Origin: Spongilla lacustris
Lineage: Eukaryota; Porifera; Demospongiae; Spongillida; Spongillidae
Direction of reading: 5' to 3'
Assembly: GCA_949361645.1 (NCBI GenBank)
Contig: OX442432.1
Span: 4,095,990 to 4,159,989 of the forward strand
DNA length: 64,000 nt
Numbering within the stretch: the first letter of the stretch is position 1; the number at the start of each line of letters is the position of its first letter. Below are positions 1 through 11,715 of the stretch, in pieces. The position numbers were made by a program, and so were the translations under genes. A model generated the notes under the pieces. It did not search any database. It saw nothing but the letters and a program-made list of their open reading frames with translations, and had not been told where the DNA came from.

Positions 1-384
1 AAATGTAGAGGTTGACCTTCCAAAACACCGGCCCCACCACTCCTAACACACATCCTCACAATAATCACAGTACAGTTCCCTTAATATCTCATCACTGCCT
101 TATATCAGATCTGCCAGATCAGTGCACCAGATCATTACATTTTGGTTCTGGGGGAATGGTGTAGCAGCCCTGGACTGTATAATTGGAGAACTGAATAAAG
201 GATCATTAATTATATATGTGAGTTATGGTACACATGAGAAGGCCTGGTTTTTGGTGTATGGTGTTAGTATTGGGTTGAAATGCTACAGTGGACTTTACAT
301 CAACTTGCATTGCAATCATTTATAATTAATAGTTATGCACACACTCAGTTACTACATTGTAGCAGGCTGTTCACACACCCATAT

Positions 385-3300
385 TCATACGAAACATTTG
401 TGTCCATTTCTCGATGTAGTCAATGCATGCCCAATGGCTATTTTTTCTGTTTGTGGTTTTATTGGTACATGCACTGGAAGAAATTCTCTGGCCAGTATTT
501 CAAAAAGCTGCGTCACATTAATATCATCTTTGGCACTTGCTTCAATGTAAGGCATGCCACGTTTTGCTGCATATTCCTGAGTGAGGGAGGGTAGAGGGAA
601 AGAGGGAGCAGTGATATTGGCAGGAGATATTACCCAAATTATTATCTTTTAAAAATTAATTAGTTCAGGTACTTACCAGTTCCATACATGCACATCAGAG
701 CCTCTGCATGAAGCTAAATATAAAGACATATTACCAACCGTCTTTGAACGGTAAGTTGCATTTTTAGCACATTTGCTTAAATGCTCAGCTAAAGCAGTGT
801 CCCCAGCATCACACCTAAATGTTGGTAATTACCAGGATTAAGGTCAGTGTCTTCAATGTACTTTGCATCATGACCCCTTAAAGCAATTCCTTGTCCTTGA
901 CGACTGCAAAATTCTACTGCAGATATTATCGATTTCAAAACCAACCTAAATGTGTGCTGCATGCAATGTATTCAATTGGGCTACTAGAGTTTGACCTTTG
1001 TTGCACTCTCAAGGAAAGCTACCATTTTAGCGTATGAATCCTTATGATACTCTGTTTTTTCATGAGATGCTAGAGTCTCCAGAGCTTTTTTGAATTTAGT
1101 TAGTGGTGATTCCACCAGAGCTCCAAATTTCCCCCCTTACGTATTGATGATGCAAATGCCATGCAACGCGCACAGTACACAACATTTTCAGATTTGCTAT
1201 ATGCTAACCACGGATAATTCACAAACCAAGAGGCTTGAAATAGTCTCAACTGCCCACCTTCCGAAATTGCAGGAAACTTGCACCCTTGTGGTTGGTCAAA
1301 TTGCTTAAGAACCTTGTATTTGTCCTGATCTGAAAGTGCACCACTTTGAAAGCTAGTTCTTAAGGCTCCAAGGTCATATGGTCCCATTGCTGGCAAAATA
1401 CTAGACTCACCGCCTGCATTAGCAGAAGCACTGTTAGACTCAAGTTGATCATGATTCTCATCGATGTTGACATCATTTGGTGGTTCATCAGATTCACAGC
1501 AGTCTAGCAAAGGCTGATTGAATCGCTTTGTAGCAAGGGTTGTGGTTCAGCTATAATTGCGACTTGTTTTCGTACATGTGAGGCTTCATCGTTGCTATCA
1601 CGTGTTGATTCATTTTCACAAGTACGAAAAAAGTTCAAGATCGAGGCGCTTCCTTTCTGTTTCTTTTGCGAGGGTTCCACCATTATAGTCTCGTCCCCAG
1701 ACCAATATGACATAACGATTATCGCTGTAATGTTTACAGCGATAATCGTTACGTCATATTGATCTGGGGACGAGACTACCACCATTATATGATTATGTAC
1801 TACAGCTGCTAGTGTATACGCGTTATCACGTGCGTGCCTGTGCAAGCCTCATCATAGCTTATATCGCACACCTGAAGAGGCGTGGTTAAAAAAGAAGGCA
1901 TTGTCTACGGGAAAGGGGGGGCTATAGCCCCCCCCCCCCCCCCCCCCTGGATCCGCCCTTGTAGGGGGAGCACCGTTAGGTCCCCAGACCCCAACCACGT
2001 ATTGAAACCTTGTCATTTTCAATGTAGTTGTCTAAGACATTCCCCTTGCTAACCTGTCCCATTAATGTTGTCACAACTCTTGTCTCTTGGAGGTCACACT
2101 TGTTCCCAACCAGTATCATCTTCACTTGTGAATCATCTGGGATATACCTATCCGCAACGTTTCTCCAATTTTCAACATCTGTGAAAGACTCCTGGTAGGA
2201 AGTATAGCATTGTATTTGGCAGTACTTTTCGTACCCCCCCCCCCCCCCCCCCCCCCCCCCTCACGACCAACACTAATGATATTTACTTACTAAAGGTTTT
2301 TTTTAGTTTAGAGCAATAGTGTGGGTAAGTGCATTATACATGTACATGTATAAACATGCTATTGATGACATTTTCCTTCATATGTATATATAAAATTATC
2401 TGTTTTTTTCTGCTGAAACACCATATTAAACGTACCTCCTATTTCAGATTTTGATATTTTTTCTAAAGAGACACTGCTGATAATTTTATGGATCTTCCTC
2501 ACACAACAATGTTTTGTAGAAGCCTCTAACATTACTAGAGTTTTACTTGCAGTCGAGATTTGGATCAATTAATCACAGAGTATGATAATTACTACTTAAC
2601 AGGTTTCATTAGTGAGCTGGATATAATGGATTAGGATTTCCAAGGTGCAATAACATTCAGACCTAAGTCTAGCTTAGTTTGCCCCAATGCGTTGTTAATG
2701 ATGATACCAATGCAAATCTCTGCCAGTCTCAAACCTTAGAGATTCGGATTAAATTATAGAAAAGAGCATTTTTCTAAATACAATCATTTAGTGATTCAGC
2801 TAGTTCTGCACAACTTAGCATGTGCCAGCTATGCCGGCAGAGCAAAATAGAAGAGTACAAGTTTGAGCATGAACTGTTTAAAGAACTATAAAGATAACAT
2901 TGTAAACTTAATTTAACTGGGTTTGAGCCAAAATCAGTGTAGTTTATTAAACTCAACTGAAACAATATTAATATTGATAAGGGTAATGAACTTAGTTGCA
3001 CTAAAACAATATACTTTCAATCATCATTGTGGTCAATATCTAACACTTCAAAATAATAGAATGCCTACTTCGTCAGACACATCATAGATTATGGCTGCTC
3101 CATTTAAGCCTAAGTACTCTTGATCATCTCGTTGGTTCACCTGGGTTGAGGAAGGGGGTGCACATCACCACCTCATGTACACACCTCACATCACCACCTC
3201 ACATACACACCTCACATCACCACCTCATGTACACACCTTTTATCACCACCTCATGTACACACCTTTTATCACCACCTCATGTACACACCTCACATCACCA

Positions 3301-5561
3301 CCTCATGTACACACCTCATATCGGTACCTCAGCAGTACCACATCAACACCTCATGTACACACCTCATATCGGTACCTCAGCAGTACCACATATAACCTCT
3401 TCTCTCTACTCCCACCAAAAAAATGCTCACTGAAACAAGCAGGAAAGAAATGATATTACAACACGATGGTACTCCAACATGATGGTACATCAGTGATGGT
3501 AATCCAACATATTGTTATGTATAAAGAATATATTGAGCAATTCAGGGGTGTAAGTTAGTGCATTTACAACATAAGTTGTTTGGGACCTAGAGATAGGGTC
3601 TTGTTTTCGAGGTGTCCATATCTCAGAGGGTCCACATTTTGGTGTTCCACTGTGCATTGCACAGGTTTGTATTAGGCTCGAGGGTGTGGTTACGTCAGAC
3701 TAGGTTGCGTATGACATAATCCAGCCATTGTAATGCACAATGTTTACAGTTCTCAGTGCCACGTACCTTTGCAACTGTTATATCAAAACTCACGCGCCAA
3801 GCTTTTCAAAATGTTCCATGCACTGCACGGTGGCCCGGTAGGTCGCGCACTATAAGACAGTTGCGCCACGCACTACTTGAAGTTTGCACCGCGCACTAAT
3901 TGAGGTTTGCACCGTGCACAGCGCACTAGTTGAGATCACTAGTTGAGATATACTAATCCAATGTAAGGTGTCATTCTGCAGCATTTTTTTTTGTGGCTCT
4001 TTTTGATGATATTATAATCGCAACACAAAACACGATGTCAACAAAATCTTGAAGTACCTATCTTAATTAATATTATGAAATTGCAGCAATAACGTTATGA
4101 AATTCACTCGAAAATGGCGTATTTTTATTGCAACCAGAATCTTGACCCTAAAATTAACTGTTACATCGTACTAGTAAACGTGAGTTTCTATCGTGCAATC
4201 ACCACCCCTCAGTATAAAAATCAATCTACTGTCGCATACAACTTGCACTGTGCGAAACGGCATGCTAAACACTTTCCGACCTATATACAGACGTGTCTCG
4301 CATAAAAACACACAAAGTAATTCCTGGATTTGAAATATGACTCGGCCAAACGTTTGGCAGGTTTGTTTTTCTCTTATATACCAAATTTGTATTGATCTGC
4401 TGCCTCAGAGCTGAGAAATATACTTGTACAATATTGCGGCTGAGACTGGATTAGAATAGATTCTCCCTCCCTCACGCGCACTCGCTACCGCACGTCGGAT
4501 TGTTCACACAGCAAAAAAACGCATCAAATCAATTATTGATTTCGCAATAGATTTTTATCAATTGTTAAATCAACGCATGATTTCACAGCAAAATCAAGTG
4601 CGCTTGATTTGCGATTGATTTTACTGTGAAATCAATTGTGAGCGTTTTTTTGCTGTATCAATCTTAATTCCTAATCACGTGCACGCGTACAAAATGATAA
4701 TTAATACAATGTTTGACAATACTATCTATAGATCCACTAGGACACTGAAAAATCAACAGGTGTTAGTCACGTGACACTTTCTTATTACTGGTAATTGTTT
4801 ACAAATGTTTGGTCAACAACACTGTGTTGTTAGATTTTCTACTGTTACAGTGGAACCCTGTAATGCAGACACCAGCGGGACGCACCTCAAGTGTCCTGTT
4901 TATCGAGGCGTCCTTTGTTAGTTTGTATATACGTAGGAACTATTCAACGTATTAACTTGTTTGGGACGTAGAGATAGTGTCCTGTTTGTCGAGGTGTCCG
5001 TATTTCAAGGAGTTATGCATTTCGAGGTCCCACTTTAGTGTTAAAAAATAAAGTAAACATTGAAAATCCCCCCCCCCCCCCCCCCCAAAATAAATAAATA
5101 AATAATAATAATTGGGGGGCATGCAGGTATCACCGATTTCTGGTTGGTGGCACAAATAAAGAATTTATGGTCTTTTTTTTTTTTTTTTCAGTGAGGGGTG
5201 GAGGGTTACAGTATACAAAAGGTATATGTACACACCTCACAACACCATAAATATACAATGTATTATACAAACCTTTTTTAACCATATGCCCAATTCAAGT
5301 GACTTCCCATCAATGGTAATAGGATAACGAGTATAATCTATTCTGCCGATCTGTGGTGATGGATATGTGTACATCAAGTTGAGTAGGTGGCATTCTAATC
5401 TTACCGCACTTCTCGGATCTGTGAATGTGCCTTTCTGTTAAAAATAAATACGACTGCCTTATGACTCGTTAGGCGAATATATGCATACCACAAGCCGTTC
5501 CATTAGTGATTCTTTTCCAACACCGTAGTTACCAAGCAGTGCCACTTTGAAATGGGGTGTT
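385..5561 (-). CDS. Rab-type small GTPase gene, divergent, split by transposons
   Basis: Members of this family are membrane-traffic switches that bind GTP. Five exons can be read on the minus strand. Exon 5489-5561 holds the P-loop (GNYGVGKES, where the family has G-x4-GK-[ST]). Exon 5405-5434 reads KGTFTDPRSA. Exon 5283-5350 carries the effector/strand region IGRIDYTRYPITIDGKSLEL and stops inside the Trp codon that normally opens WDTAGQE. Exon 2054 to about 2230 has ESFTDVENW and the guanine-binding motif VGNKCDL. Exon 385-576 has the second base-binding motif EASAKDD. Splice borders are GT..AG, and the last junction (GQ|EYAAK) fits the family exactly. I could not find the switch II exon (DTAGQE) in the 3-kb intron. 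The P-loop Lys is followed by Glu, not Thr/Ser, and the C-terminus ends HKCFV without the usual double Cys. The gene may be a divergent Rab or a decaying copy. The fold is fairly sure; activity is doubtful. Confidence 0.7.
677..1682 (-). pseudogene. hAT-family transposase remnant (ZMYM1/DUF4371 type) in the Rab intron
   Basis: Read on the minus strand from the ATG at 1682 (MVEPSQKKQK). A TTF-type zinc-finger region is visible: LFQASWFVNYPWLAYS, then VYCARCMAF, then LETLASHEKTEYHKDSYAKM. Next comes GQGIALRGHDAKYIEDTDLN, the LRGHD motif typical of DUF4371 hAT transposases, and ALAEHLSKCAKNATYRSKTV. These blocks sit in different frames. There is a shift near 1510, one in the G run near 1125, a stop after the finger block (about 995), and another shift near 800, so no functional protein is encoded. 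The catalytic core and the C-terminal dimerisation region are absent. It lies between the last two Rab exons, so it landed in an intron. The family call is firm; whether its last block ends at a true splice donor (676) is uncertain. Confidence 0.75.
1687..1777. repeat. Foldback element, 45-bp arms, with direct repeats outside
   Basis: The arms of about 45 bp (opening AGTCTCGTCCCCAGA) are inverted copies with two or three mismatches and almost no loop. CCACCATTATA stands just left of it and again just right of it (about 1779-1789), as expected for a target-site duplication. It lies at the start codon of the hAT remnant and duplicates that ATG. Confidence 0.7.
1928..2260. repeat. Two long C runs beside a Rab exon
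   Basis: A run of 20 C (1928-1947) and one of 27 C (2234-2260) bracket the Rab exon at 2054-2230. The second forms, on the gene strand, a G run just before the putative splice acceptor. Confidence 0.9.
2580..3150. other. No gene seen
   Basis: AT-rich sequence within the large Rab intron. The short ORFs here have no recognisable motif, and I see no exon with the missing switch II motif. Confidence 0.5.
3164..3395. repeat. Minisatellite of CTCATGTACACAC / CTCACATCACCAC units
   Basis: About ten imperfect copies of a 13-26 bp motif (CACCTCATGTACACACCT and variants), followed by two copies of a longer unit containing ATCGGTACCTCAGCAGTACC. ORFs across it are repeat artefacts. Confidence 0.9.
3440..4507. 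other. No gene; part of a mariner-like small element near 3575-3655
   Basis: Sequence at 3575-3655 (GGGACCTAGAGATAGGGTC ... GGTGTTCCACTGTG) resembles one half of the element at 4851-5040. The stretch 3795-3950 repeats short words such as GCGCACTA. Nothing else is recognised. Confidence 0.5.
4508..4656. repeat. Small TIR element (MITE-like), 149 bp
   Basis: Perfect 15-bp terminal inverted repeats ACAGCAAAAAAACGC / GCGTTTTTTTGCTGT. The inner sequence is also partly palindromic and rich in ATCAA/TTGAT words. No clear target-site duplication was seen. Confidence 0.75.
4851..5040. repeat. Mariner/pogo-like small element, imperfect TIRs
   Basis: Begins ACAGTGGAACCCTG and ends GGTCCCACTTTAGTG, giving imperfect inverted ends. 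The inner GTGTCCTGTTT.TCGAGG.GTCC word occurs twice. Ends of this type are common in Tc1/mariner-pogo derivatives. No coding capacity. Confidence 0.5.
5070..5282. repeat. C run, AATA repeats and T run
   Basis: A C run of about 18 (from about 5069), an (AATA)n stretch just before 5110 and a T run near 5173. No gene. Confidence 0.7.
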
Positions 5562-5970
5562 CTACGGGCCCACACAGTTACCAGAATACATGTATTTAGC
5601 ACCTGTCAACTCACCCTACAGCATCCATATTATAAATAAACGACGTATCGAGTGGGAGGGTCTGACCGTACATGTAAACCGCAATGAATTTATTCCTAGT
5701 TGCATGCTCATGAATTGTTAAAACCATTCATAGATTGATCAGGCGCTTACTCTTAAAAGTAAGAATTAAAGTAAGCAATCAGAATCTTCAGCCCAAGTTA
5801 AGACACACAATTCCCACAGATCGAGTGCATCACTGCATGTGGTATTAAAATGGTATTACCCTAGGCGGCGGCCGCGGAGACGGGGTTGGGTAGGGGGGAA
5901 GGGGTATGGATGACATTGTCATATTAGTGGCTCATTGTTTTTGTTACAGAGAAGCTCATATGGCTGAACT
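5562..5970. other. No gene seen upstream of the Rab P-loop exon
   Basis: A first Rab exon with an ATG and the promoter should lie here or further right, but I could not place one. A GC-rich patch (GGCGGCGGCCGCGG) occurs near 5865. Confidence 0.4.
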
Positions 5971-5974
5971 GTAA

Positions 5975-6261
5975 GCTCAGGAGCAGACAGCGCTTACAGT
6001 AACACTGGAAACCTTAGACGCGGATACTCGCGATCGCAATGACTTCGAGGCATGTGTGGAAGCCCTGACACACCGGTTCGAGCCAGAGGCGAAGTCAAGA
6101 GAAGCTGTGGGCCTACCGGTACCAGAGAAAGAAAGGAGAAGACCGGGCCACCGTGGCCGAGAACATAAAAGAGCTCGCAACACGGGCTCACCCCGGTCCC
6201 AATCCGAAGATCTCGCAACGACGCAAGTGGGTTGCCATGCACTGAGTGGCGTAGTGCGGAT
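5975..6261 (+). pseudogene. Retrotransposon gag fragment (Ty3/gypsy-like)
   Basis: Plus-strand reading gives TLETLDADTRDRNDFEACVE, then ALTHRFEPEAKSRE and, after a +1 shift, GEDRATVAENIKELATRAHP. This matches the capsid pattern of Ty3/gypsy Gag (LP...R..w..l...L..RF ... GES..ela..lr.La..Ayp). The frame breaks near 6108 and stops at about 6246. No zinc knuckle, protease or pol follows, so it is an isolated fragment. The pol fragment at the right edge of the window is on the other strand and need not be related. Confidence 0.55.
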
Positions 6262-6336
6262 CTAGGATTTTGCAGCGAGGGTTGGTAGGCAGCCGCAAGA
6301 ACGGAAAGGGATATGCCGGGCCTCGATCCTCCCATT

Positions 6337-7075
6337 CCCCGATTGTGTACACACACGCATATGCATGCACACAGCTCATGCAGCCTAACTTAGATTTGAA
6401 TGTCTTTTATCTACTAGATGTTCAACCTGACTACTGATTTTTAAAACATGTGTGATGCATGCACGATTATCTTATCTAGTACCTTTTGCGCGCATGCAGG
6501 TATAACATCAATGCGTCATTTAATTTTTATCAGTTTTACATAATTATTATATTGTGTTAAATGAGCATACTTGTACACAACATTATTTACTATTGACACA
6601 TTATTTATATATGCACATTCAAACTACTACACTACACATATATAGAGTTACTAAACTAAACTGCACGCTCTCCTTAGGAGATATTGTAATGGTCTCCCCT
6701 TCTTCTTCGCATTCATCATACTTCCAATATATGTAGTAATTACTTTAGTAAATCGAGACTTCTTTGGTTGCTTTGCACATATTTGGCACATTGTGATGAT
6801 CCACATACCATAGCTGTTCAAAATACAGACTATTAATAACAGACACATTGGATAATACATTTAATATTACATTCCTTTTACACTCTGCATGTGATATCTG
6901 GAAACTCATTGGATAATTTTTCTGCCACACATTGCAACTTCTTTTCTATCTTCCTGCATTGCATCACACCAGGGCTACATTTAGCCTCCCATAGATGTCA
7001 ACTATAATCTTTGACGTTTGGTGTCCTAAGCCAAAGGACAGGCATGAGGCCAAATGGGAGAAAGCCTGCATGCAT
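6337..7075 (-). mobile_element. 3' end of an R2/R4-type retrotransposon, with a 260-bp insertion
   Basis: Minus-strand 6952-7075 reads AFSHLASCLSFGLGHQ and DIYGRLNVALV, the C-terminal signature of the LINE family that dominates 48-61 kb. The rest matches the 3' region of the copy at 47842-48300 closely, base by base. Relative to that copy there is extra sequence at about 6690-6950, so something inserted here or was lost there. Confidence 0.7.
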
Positions 7076-7399
7076 GGAGCCGTTTCCTGTTAGGTATATC
7101 AGCTGTACAAGTCTGTGATGTGCACGGCTGAGGTGGATTGTATATGTTTATTTATTTATTCACAGAGGGTCAGTAGCAGTCGTCGCTGAGCTAAGAAGGT
7201 ATACTCTGCCAATGATGCCAAGTGTCAGGTTTGAGCTGGGGTGGACAAACATAGCCCTTGTGGTGCATGCATTCAGCTTTTGAAGCATTTTCTCAGCTTG
7301 CATCATACCTTGCCATGAGGATCAACACCCCCAAGTCCAAGGTGATATCCAGCCGCCTTACCCGGCCCTCCTCCTACAGGGTGGGTGCTCACTCCAGGA

Positions 7400-8000
7400 G
7401 GGAGATAGTTCCTCGCTTATAGCTAATGTGTTTTAGTTGTGAATATTCTATATATTCTTGATATTCAATACTGAGTGGACCATAATAGTTTATTTTTTAT
7501 TATGATGATTACAAATTTACAATATGATTATTACAGCAGGATAAATGAACAATTATTATTATTACCTATCACTTGAGACAGAATGAGCCAATAAACTGAA
7601 GACCTACAGCCAATATGGCCCTTCTCGGTGTGAGTGGCGATACACGTAGCAAGTGCTACAAGTCTGTCGTCTCCACAGCTAGAGAAATGCATATACCCAG
7701 CCCATTAATTTATTTTCTTGCATGCATGCAGCTCGATAAAAACAGTGTTATGAAATAAGGTACTGTTCGAGATCTTGCCATTGTAATGGGTGAGTCCACA
7801 GATGCGCAGCAAAAGTACCTATACGTTGTGTAATGCTTAACAGCCCTATAATGGTAATAAGGGACTGAGGTTTTAATAATTAACCATACTTTAGAAATTA
7901 AGCGTCCTCTATCCCCCCCCCCCCCCCCCACCACCACCACCTCACGGACCTTGTTTGAAAAGTTTATAACATTTACACCTGGACAAGCATTGAAATGCAT
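7400..8000. other. No gene; short C run
   Basis: AT-rich sequence with a C run near 7914-7930 followed by CCACCACCACC. ORFs here lack motifs. Confidence 0.5.
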
Positions 8001-8002
8001 AT

Positions 8003-8465
8003 AATTCATTGGCTAGTACATAGGCACTACAATATTATGAGGACAAGTGCCTAGCAAAATTACCCTGGTAAATTTTCCACAAAAAGCAAACATAAACTGC
8101 GCATGTCATTGACATTTCAGTATGCATTGTTTCATTATAGACAGAGTCCAACAACGAAAGTAGGAAAAAGGACATAGAATTTTATTTTCTCCCCCAAACC
8201 CACTAAATGACACGATCTAGTGCGGGTTTGTACCATTGGCAGTAGAAACTTATGGCAACTGGGGTGAGGTTGCTCAAGGAACATTCTCCAGGCTTGCATC
8301 CCATCTTGCCATCAGTTAGTTCAGGCCAAAGGCATTAGTGGTGGTGGACGTATATGGCAGGCTTAACCTTCATTTTGCTGAAGTCCATTGCTAGGGTCCA
8401 TCCTGACTGTGTATGTAGGAATTATAAATACTGATGTTTTATAACATGTTGTATGTTTAATAATG
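8003..8465 (+). mobile_element. 3' fragment of R2/R4-type retrotransposon (duplicate of 50.5-51.0 kb)
   Basis: Plus-strand reading gives VPLAVETYGNWGEVAQGTFS, RLASHLAIS and VVDVYGRLNLHF, the end of the element's ORF, then a 3' tail ending near TAATAATG. The whole 460 bp, including about 220 bp upstream of the recognisable coding part, is repeated inverted at 50545-50998. It ends at the right-hand inverted-repeat arm. Confidence 0.7.
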
Positions 8466-9049
8466 AATTGTCCACCCCAGCTCAAACCTGACACTTGGCA
8501 TCATTTTCAGCTGAGTATACTTTCTTATAGCTCAGCGACAACTGCTACTGACCCTCTGTGAATAAATAAATAAACATATACATTAAAACAATCCACCTCA
8601 GCCGTGCACATCACAGACTTGTACAGCTGATCATGATATACCTAACAGGAAACGGTTCCATGCATGTGACTGCATCAGTTGATGGTTTCCTTATAAATGA
8701 CAAGGAAAAATAATCTCCGTCACCGCACCTTTAGGTTTATAATTAACAGTTTAATACTTACTGTCTGGGGTTGCATTTTGCTTCACTGAAACGCAATTCT
8801 GAAAAGCTTATGAATAAAGTACAGCTGAGGTAAATTTGGCTAGCAATAGCCAATCCCCAGACTAATTGTGGGAAAGCAATACAATTATAGGCCGATAGGC
8901 CTGCCACATTACTATTCATTTGGCAGCAAGAAGGTACACATAGTTATATTTGTATTTCGGCCGCGCAGTTAAAACAAAAAAAAAGAAGCATAAGCAAGAT
9001 ATTTTGACGTTCAATTTGACATCTTGAAGTTTGAATCTAGATATAAGAC

Positions 9050-9122
9050 ACACACATACACACACATACACATACACACACATACACACACATACACACA
9101 CATACACACACTCACACACATA
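9050..9122. repeat. Microsatellite (CACACATA)n
   Basis: Alternating CACACATACA units over about 70 bp. Confidence 0.95.
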
Positions 9123-11390
9123 TATACAAATAAAGTCAAGGGGAGGAGGTAATCCAGCCAGCAGAGCTCGGGCAAATCTATGTATGTAATGATTCTAAAT
9201 AGAAACTATTTGATCCAATTTTGTGTTATCTTCATGCAATCACTAATAGTGCATGTAGCCCAAGAACGAATTTCATGCGCCGCTGTATATATAATTTTAA
9301 ACGCATGTAAACGAGTACAGGCTTAACTACACTGATGCGTGTATATTATCTCTGGTAGACAGTATTTATATGGTATATGGAATGCTTTATCATCGCAAAA
9401 CTGATTGCATGCGCGCCCACTCCCTCTTGAAATTCGTTGCTGGCAGAACATTGTCACTTCTGCTATTGGCAGAACTGACAAAGTCGATGGCAGAGTCCAG
9501 GGCGGCACTAGATAGGTGATCATGTGATTAAATGGAATAATCCTTACATGCATGCATGCATGGCTGATGCACATTTTGCGCCTTGATTTCGAGCAAGATG
9601 ATGAGAATTCGATGCAGAGGATATACTGATTTGACCATGCCGGAATGCGACATTCGGGTATTCAACTCATTTGCTGCCTCCCACAGAACCCGTTCTAGTA
9701 TACCGACAAGCCGAGCAAGGGAAAAGAATAGCCTCAGACAAGACTACAGCAAAACACGTTAGAGTGAATTTCATACCGGCTAATCATTGAAACTTCACAT
9801 TTGACCGCGTGCTGTGGTGTACTAGCATTGTACGTGCAATAAGTGTGTGCCTCAAATATATGTTCCAGCTCTAGCAATTCACTTCTTTATCTGCTCTAAT
9901 TGCCATGTTTAACTTCATGAAGTGCATAAGACCGTTTCATGACGATAATAATATTAAGACTGACAAGTGCTTGACTGTTTAAAATAAAAACATTAAACAC
10001 ACTGTTCATATGGTTCTCACTACGTACTCTGAAGTAATTTTAGCAATGAAGAGAAGCACGTGTGATATTGATTCAGGCAATCGTGATTCTGTAAGCTCTT
10101 GGACAAACTGCAAGCTTTAAAAGAATTGTAATCTAAAGGGTTTAAATGTGTTGGAAGACACCAAAGGCTGGAGTGTTCAGTTTTATACATTCATAGGCTC
10201 TTTGTATTTGACATGTGGTATAAACATGCAGACATGCAGAGTGGAACAAAAAAGGCTATCAGTTTTGGTGTATCTACTCTGACAATGATAAATACAGCAG
10301 CACTACAAGAATGAAGATATATAGAGTATTGTTGAGTAGTAAAGTAGCCTATGAATATGAATACGCATAAATCTTGCAATAGGCATTGGGATTGCATGGT
10401 TAGAGTAGAAGTGGTTGAGGAGGTGGCCAGTAGTACAAAAGTTGTACTTATTATAAGCAATAGTCATAAAAAAATTATATTAATCCTTCTAATTTTAAAA
10501 TACCACCAATTTTGAACTCGAGACCGTAACTATAAGACAGGGATTGAACCAATGCTGATACTGACGACTGCTAAATTAGTTTTAAAGTTTGTCACACAAC
10601 AAATGTAAACTGTTTTCCTCTATTCATTCGATATGATCAGTTTATGACTTCAAAGGTGTGAAAAAAATATATATGCCGTGATGCGTTATCCCAACTGTCA
10701 CTCAACGACATCAGGATGTGCATATTCCAAAATGCGTTCACTGATAAGCTTACATCATACTTTTAACAAAATGCTATATGCATACTGTCTTTGGTCAAGA
10801 TAACCTGGTCTATAAATATAGATAGTACCTAGTGACAATACTAATGCATGCAATGCATGTATAATGGATTTTGGCATGAGTTAAGGAGATGCAAGAGTGT
10901 AATATTATGCGATTTGCGCGCATACACCATTAACTATTAATAAGGAACCAGGCATCGCATAAAAAAGGTTCATTCGTATCAAATTGTTGTATACATGTAT
11001 ATGACACACCGCTGTACCTTTTAAACAGAATATAGGGTCTTTGTTGTCAAGCACCCGACCTGTTAGGAATTTGTCGATTTGCGTCAATGATCTGGGGGAA
11101 TCGCTTGCATAAGTTCATGTGAGGCAGATAAAAACATAACATGAAAGTCGACGCTCTGAACGAGTCAATATGACAGTGAGACTATATGTACATATACAGA
11201 CAAAAATAAATTTTGACTATATCCGTACGTGCCGTTAAGGCATAGGACCTGACATGCATGTTGAGTAATATAGGAAGCCAATATATAAATGCACGAAGCA
11301 TGCACTATAGTACTGAAAATAGGAAGGTACGTGATGATTAATATTTATCACCGACGCGTATCTATTATTATGAAGCAAAAACTGGAAGCT
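9123..11390. other. No gene recognised
   Basis: AT-rich intergenic sequence. Short ORFs (for example minus 9323-9574 and 10191-10460) show no family motif and no supporting splice pattern. Confidence 0.5.
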
Positions 11391-11394
11391 CCAT

Positions 11395-11715
11395 GGTGTA
11401 GGTTTGGGTCACGAAAGGAGGCTAACAAGACTTGCAGATATGCTAATTCCGATCTGGTCCACTGGTGATAAGCCTGCAGCCATTGATGTTTCCATCACAT
11501 CTCCGCTTTAGTTGTCCTAAGCCGATGTGATTGCAGGTGGTGCTGCCGCACATCTGCTAGCTCCAAACTGGATTGGAAGTGTGTTCCACTAGTGGTGGAA
11601 ACATTTGGGGCTTGGGGAGGAACAAGGGATGTTTATAGTTCTAGCTAACGCTCGTGCTTTCATCGCATGTTCCAATGCAGAATCCACAGCAATCGACCTG
11701 CTTGAAGGTTAGGGG
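11395..11715 (+). pseudogene. Fragment of R2/R4-type retrotransposon endonuclease/C-terminus
   Basis: Plus-strand pieces in shifting frames: STGDKPAAIDVSITSPL (compare GKPAAFDLTITSPL in the better copies) and LANARAFIACSN (compare VRANARALLSR). Stops and shifts separate them. It is old and non-functional. Confidence 0.65.

Larger units (their letters stand above)
7066..8662. repeat. Inverted repeat pair, arms about 185 bp
   Basis: 7066-7250 (from GCATGCATGGAGCCGTTTCC to TTTGAGCTGGGGTGGAC) recurs inverted at about 8472-8662, with a few mismatches and small gaps. Between the arms are a short retroelement scrap (7279-7370, FEAFSQLASYLAMRINTPKS in plus frame) and the 8.0-kb fragment. Confidence 0.8.

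Noticed and set aside
3146..3453. Two overlapping His/Thr-rich ORFs
   Set aside because: Translation products of the CTCATGTACACAC minisatellite.
8916..9119. ORF rich in CVYVCV
   Set aside because: Microsatellite translation.
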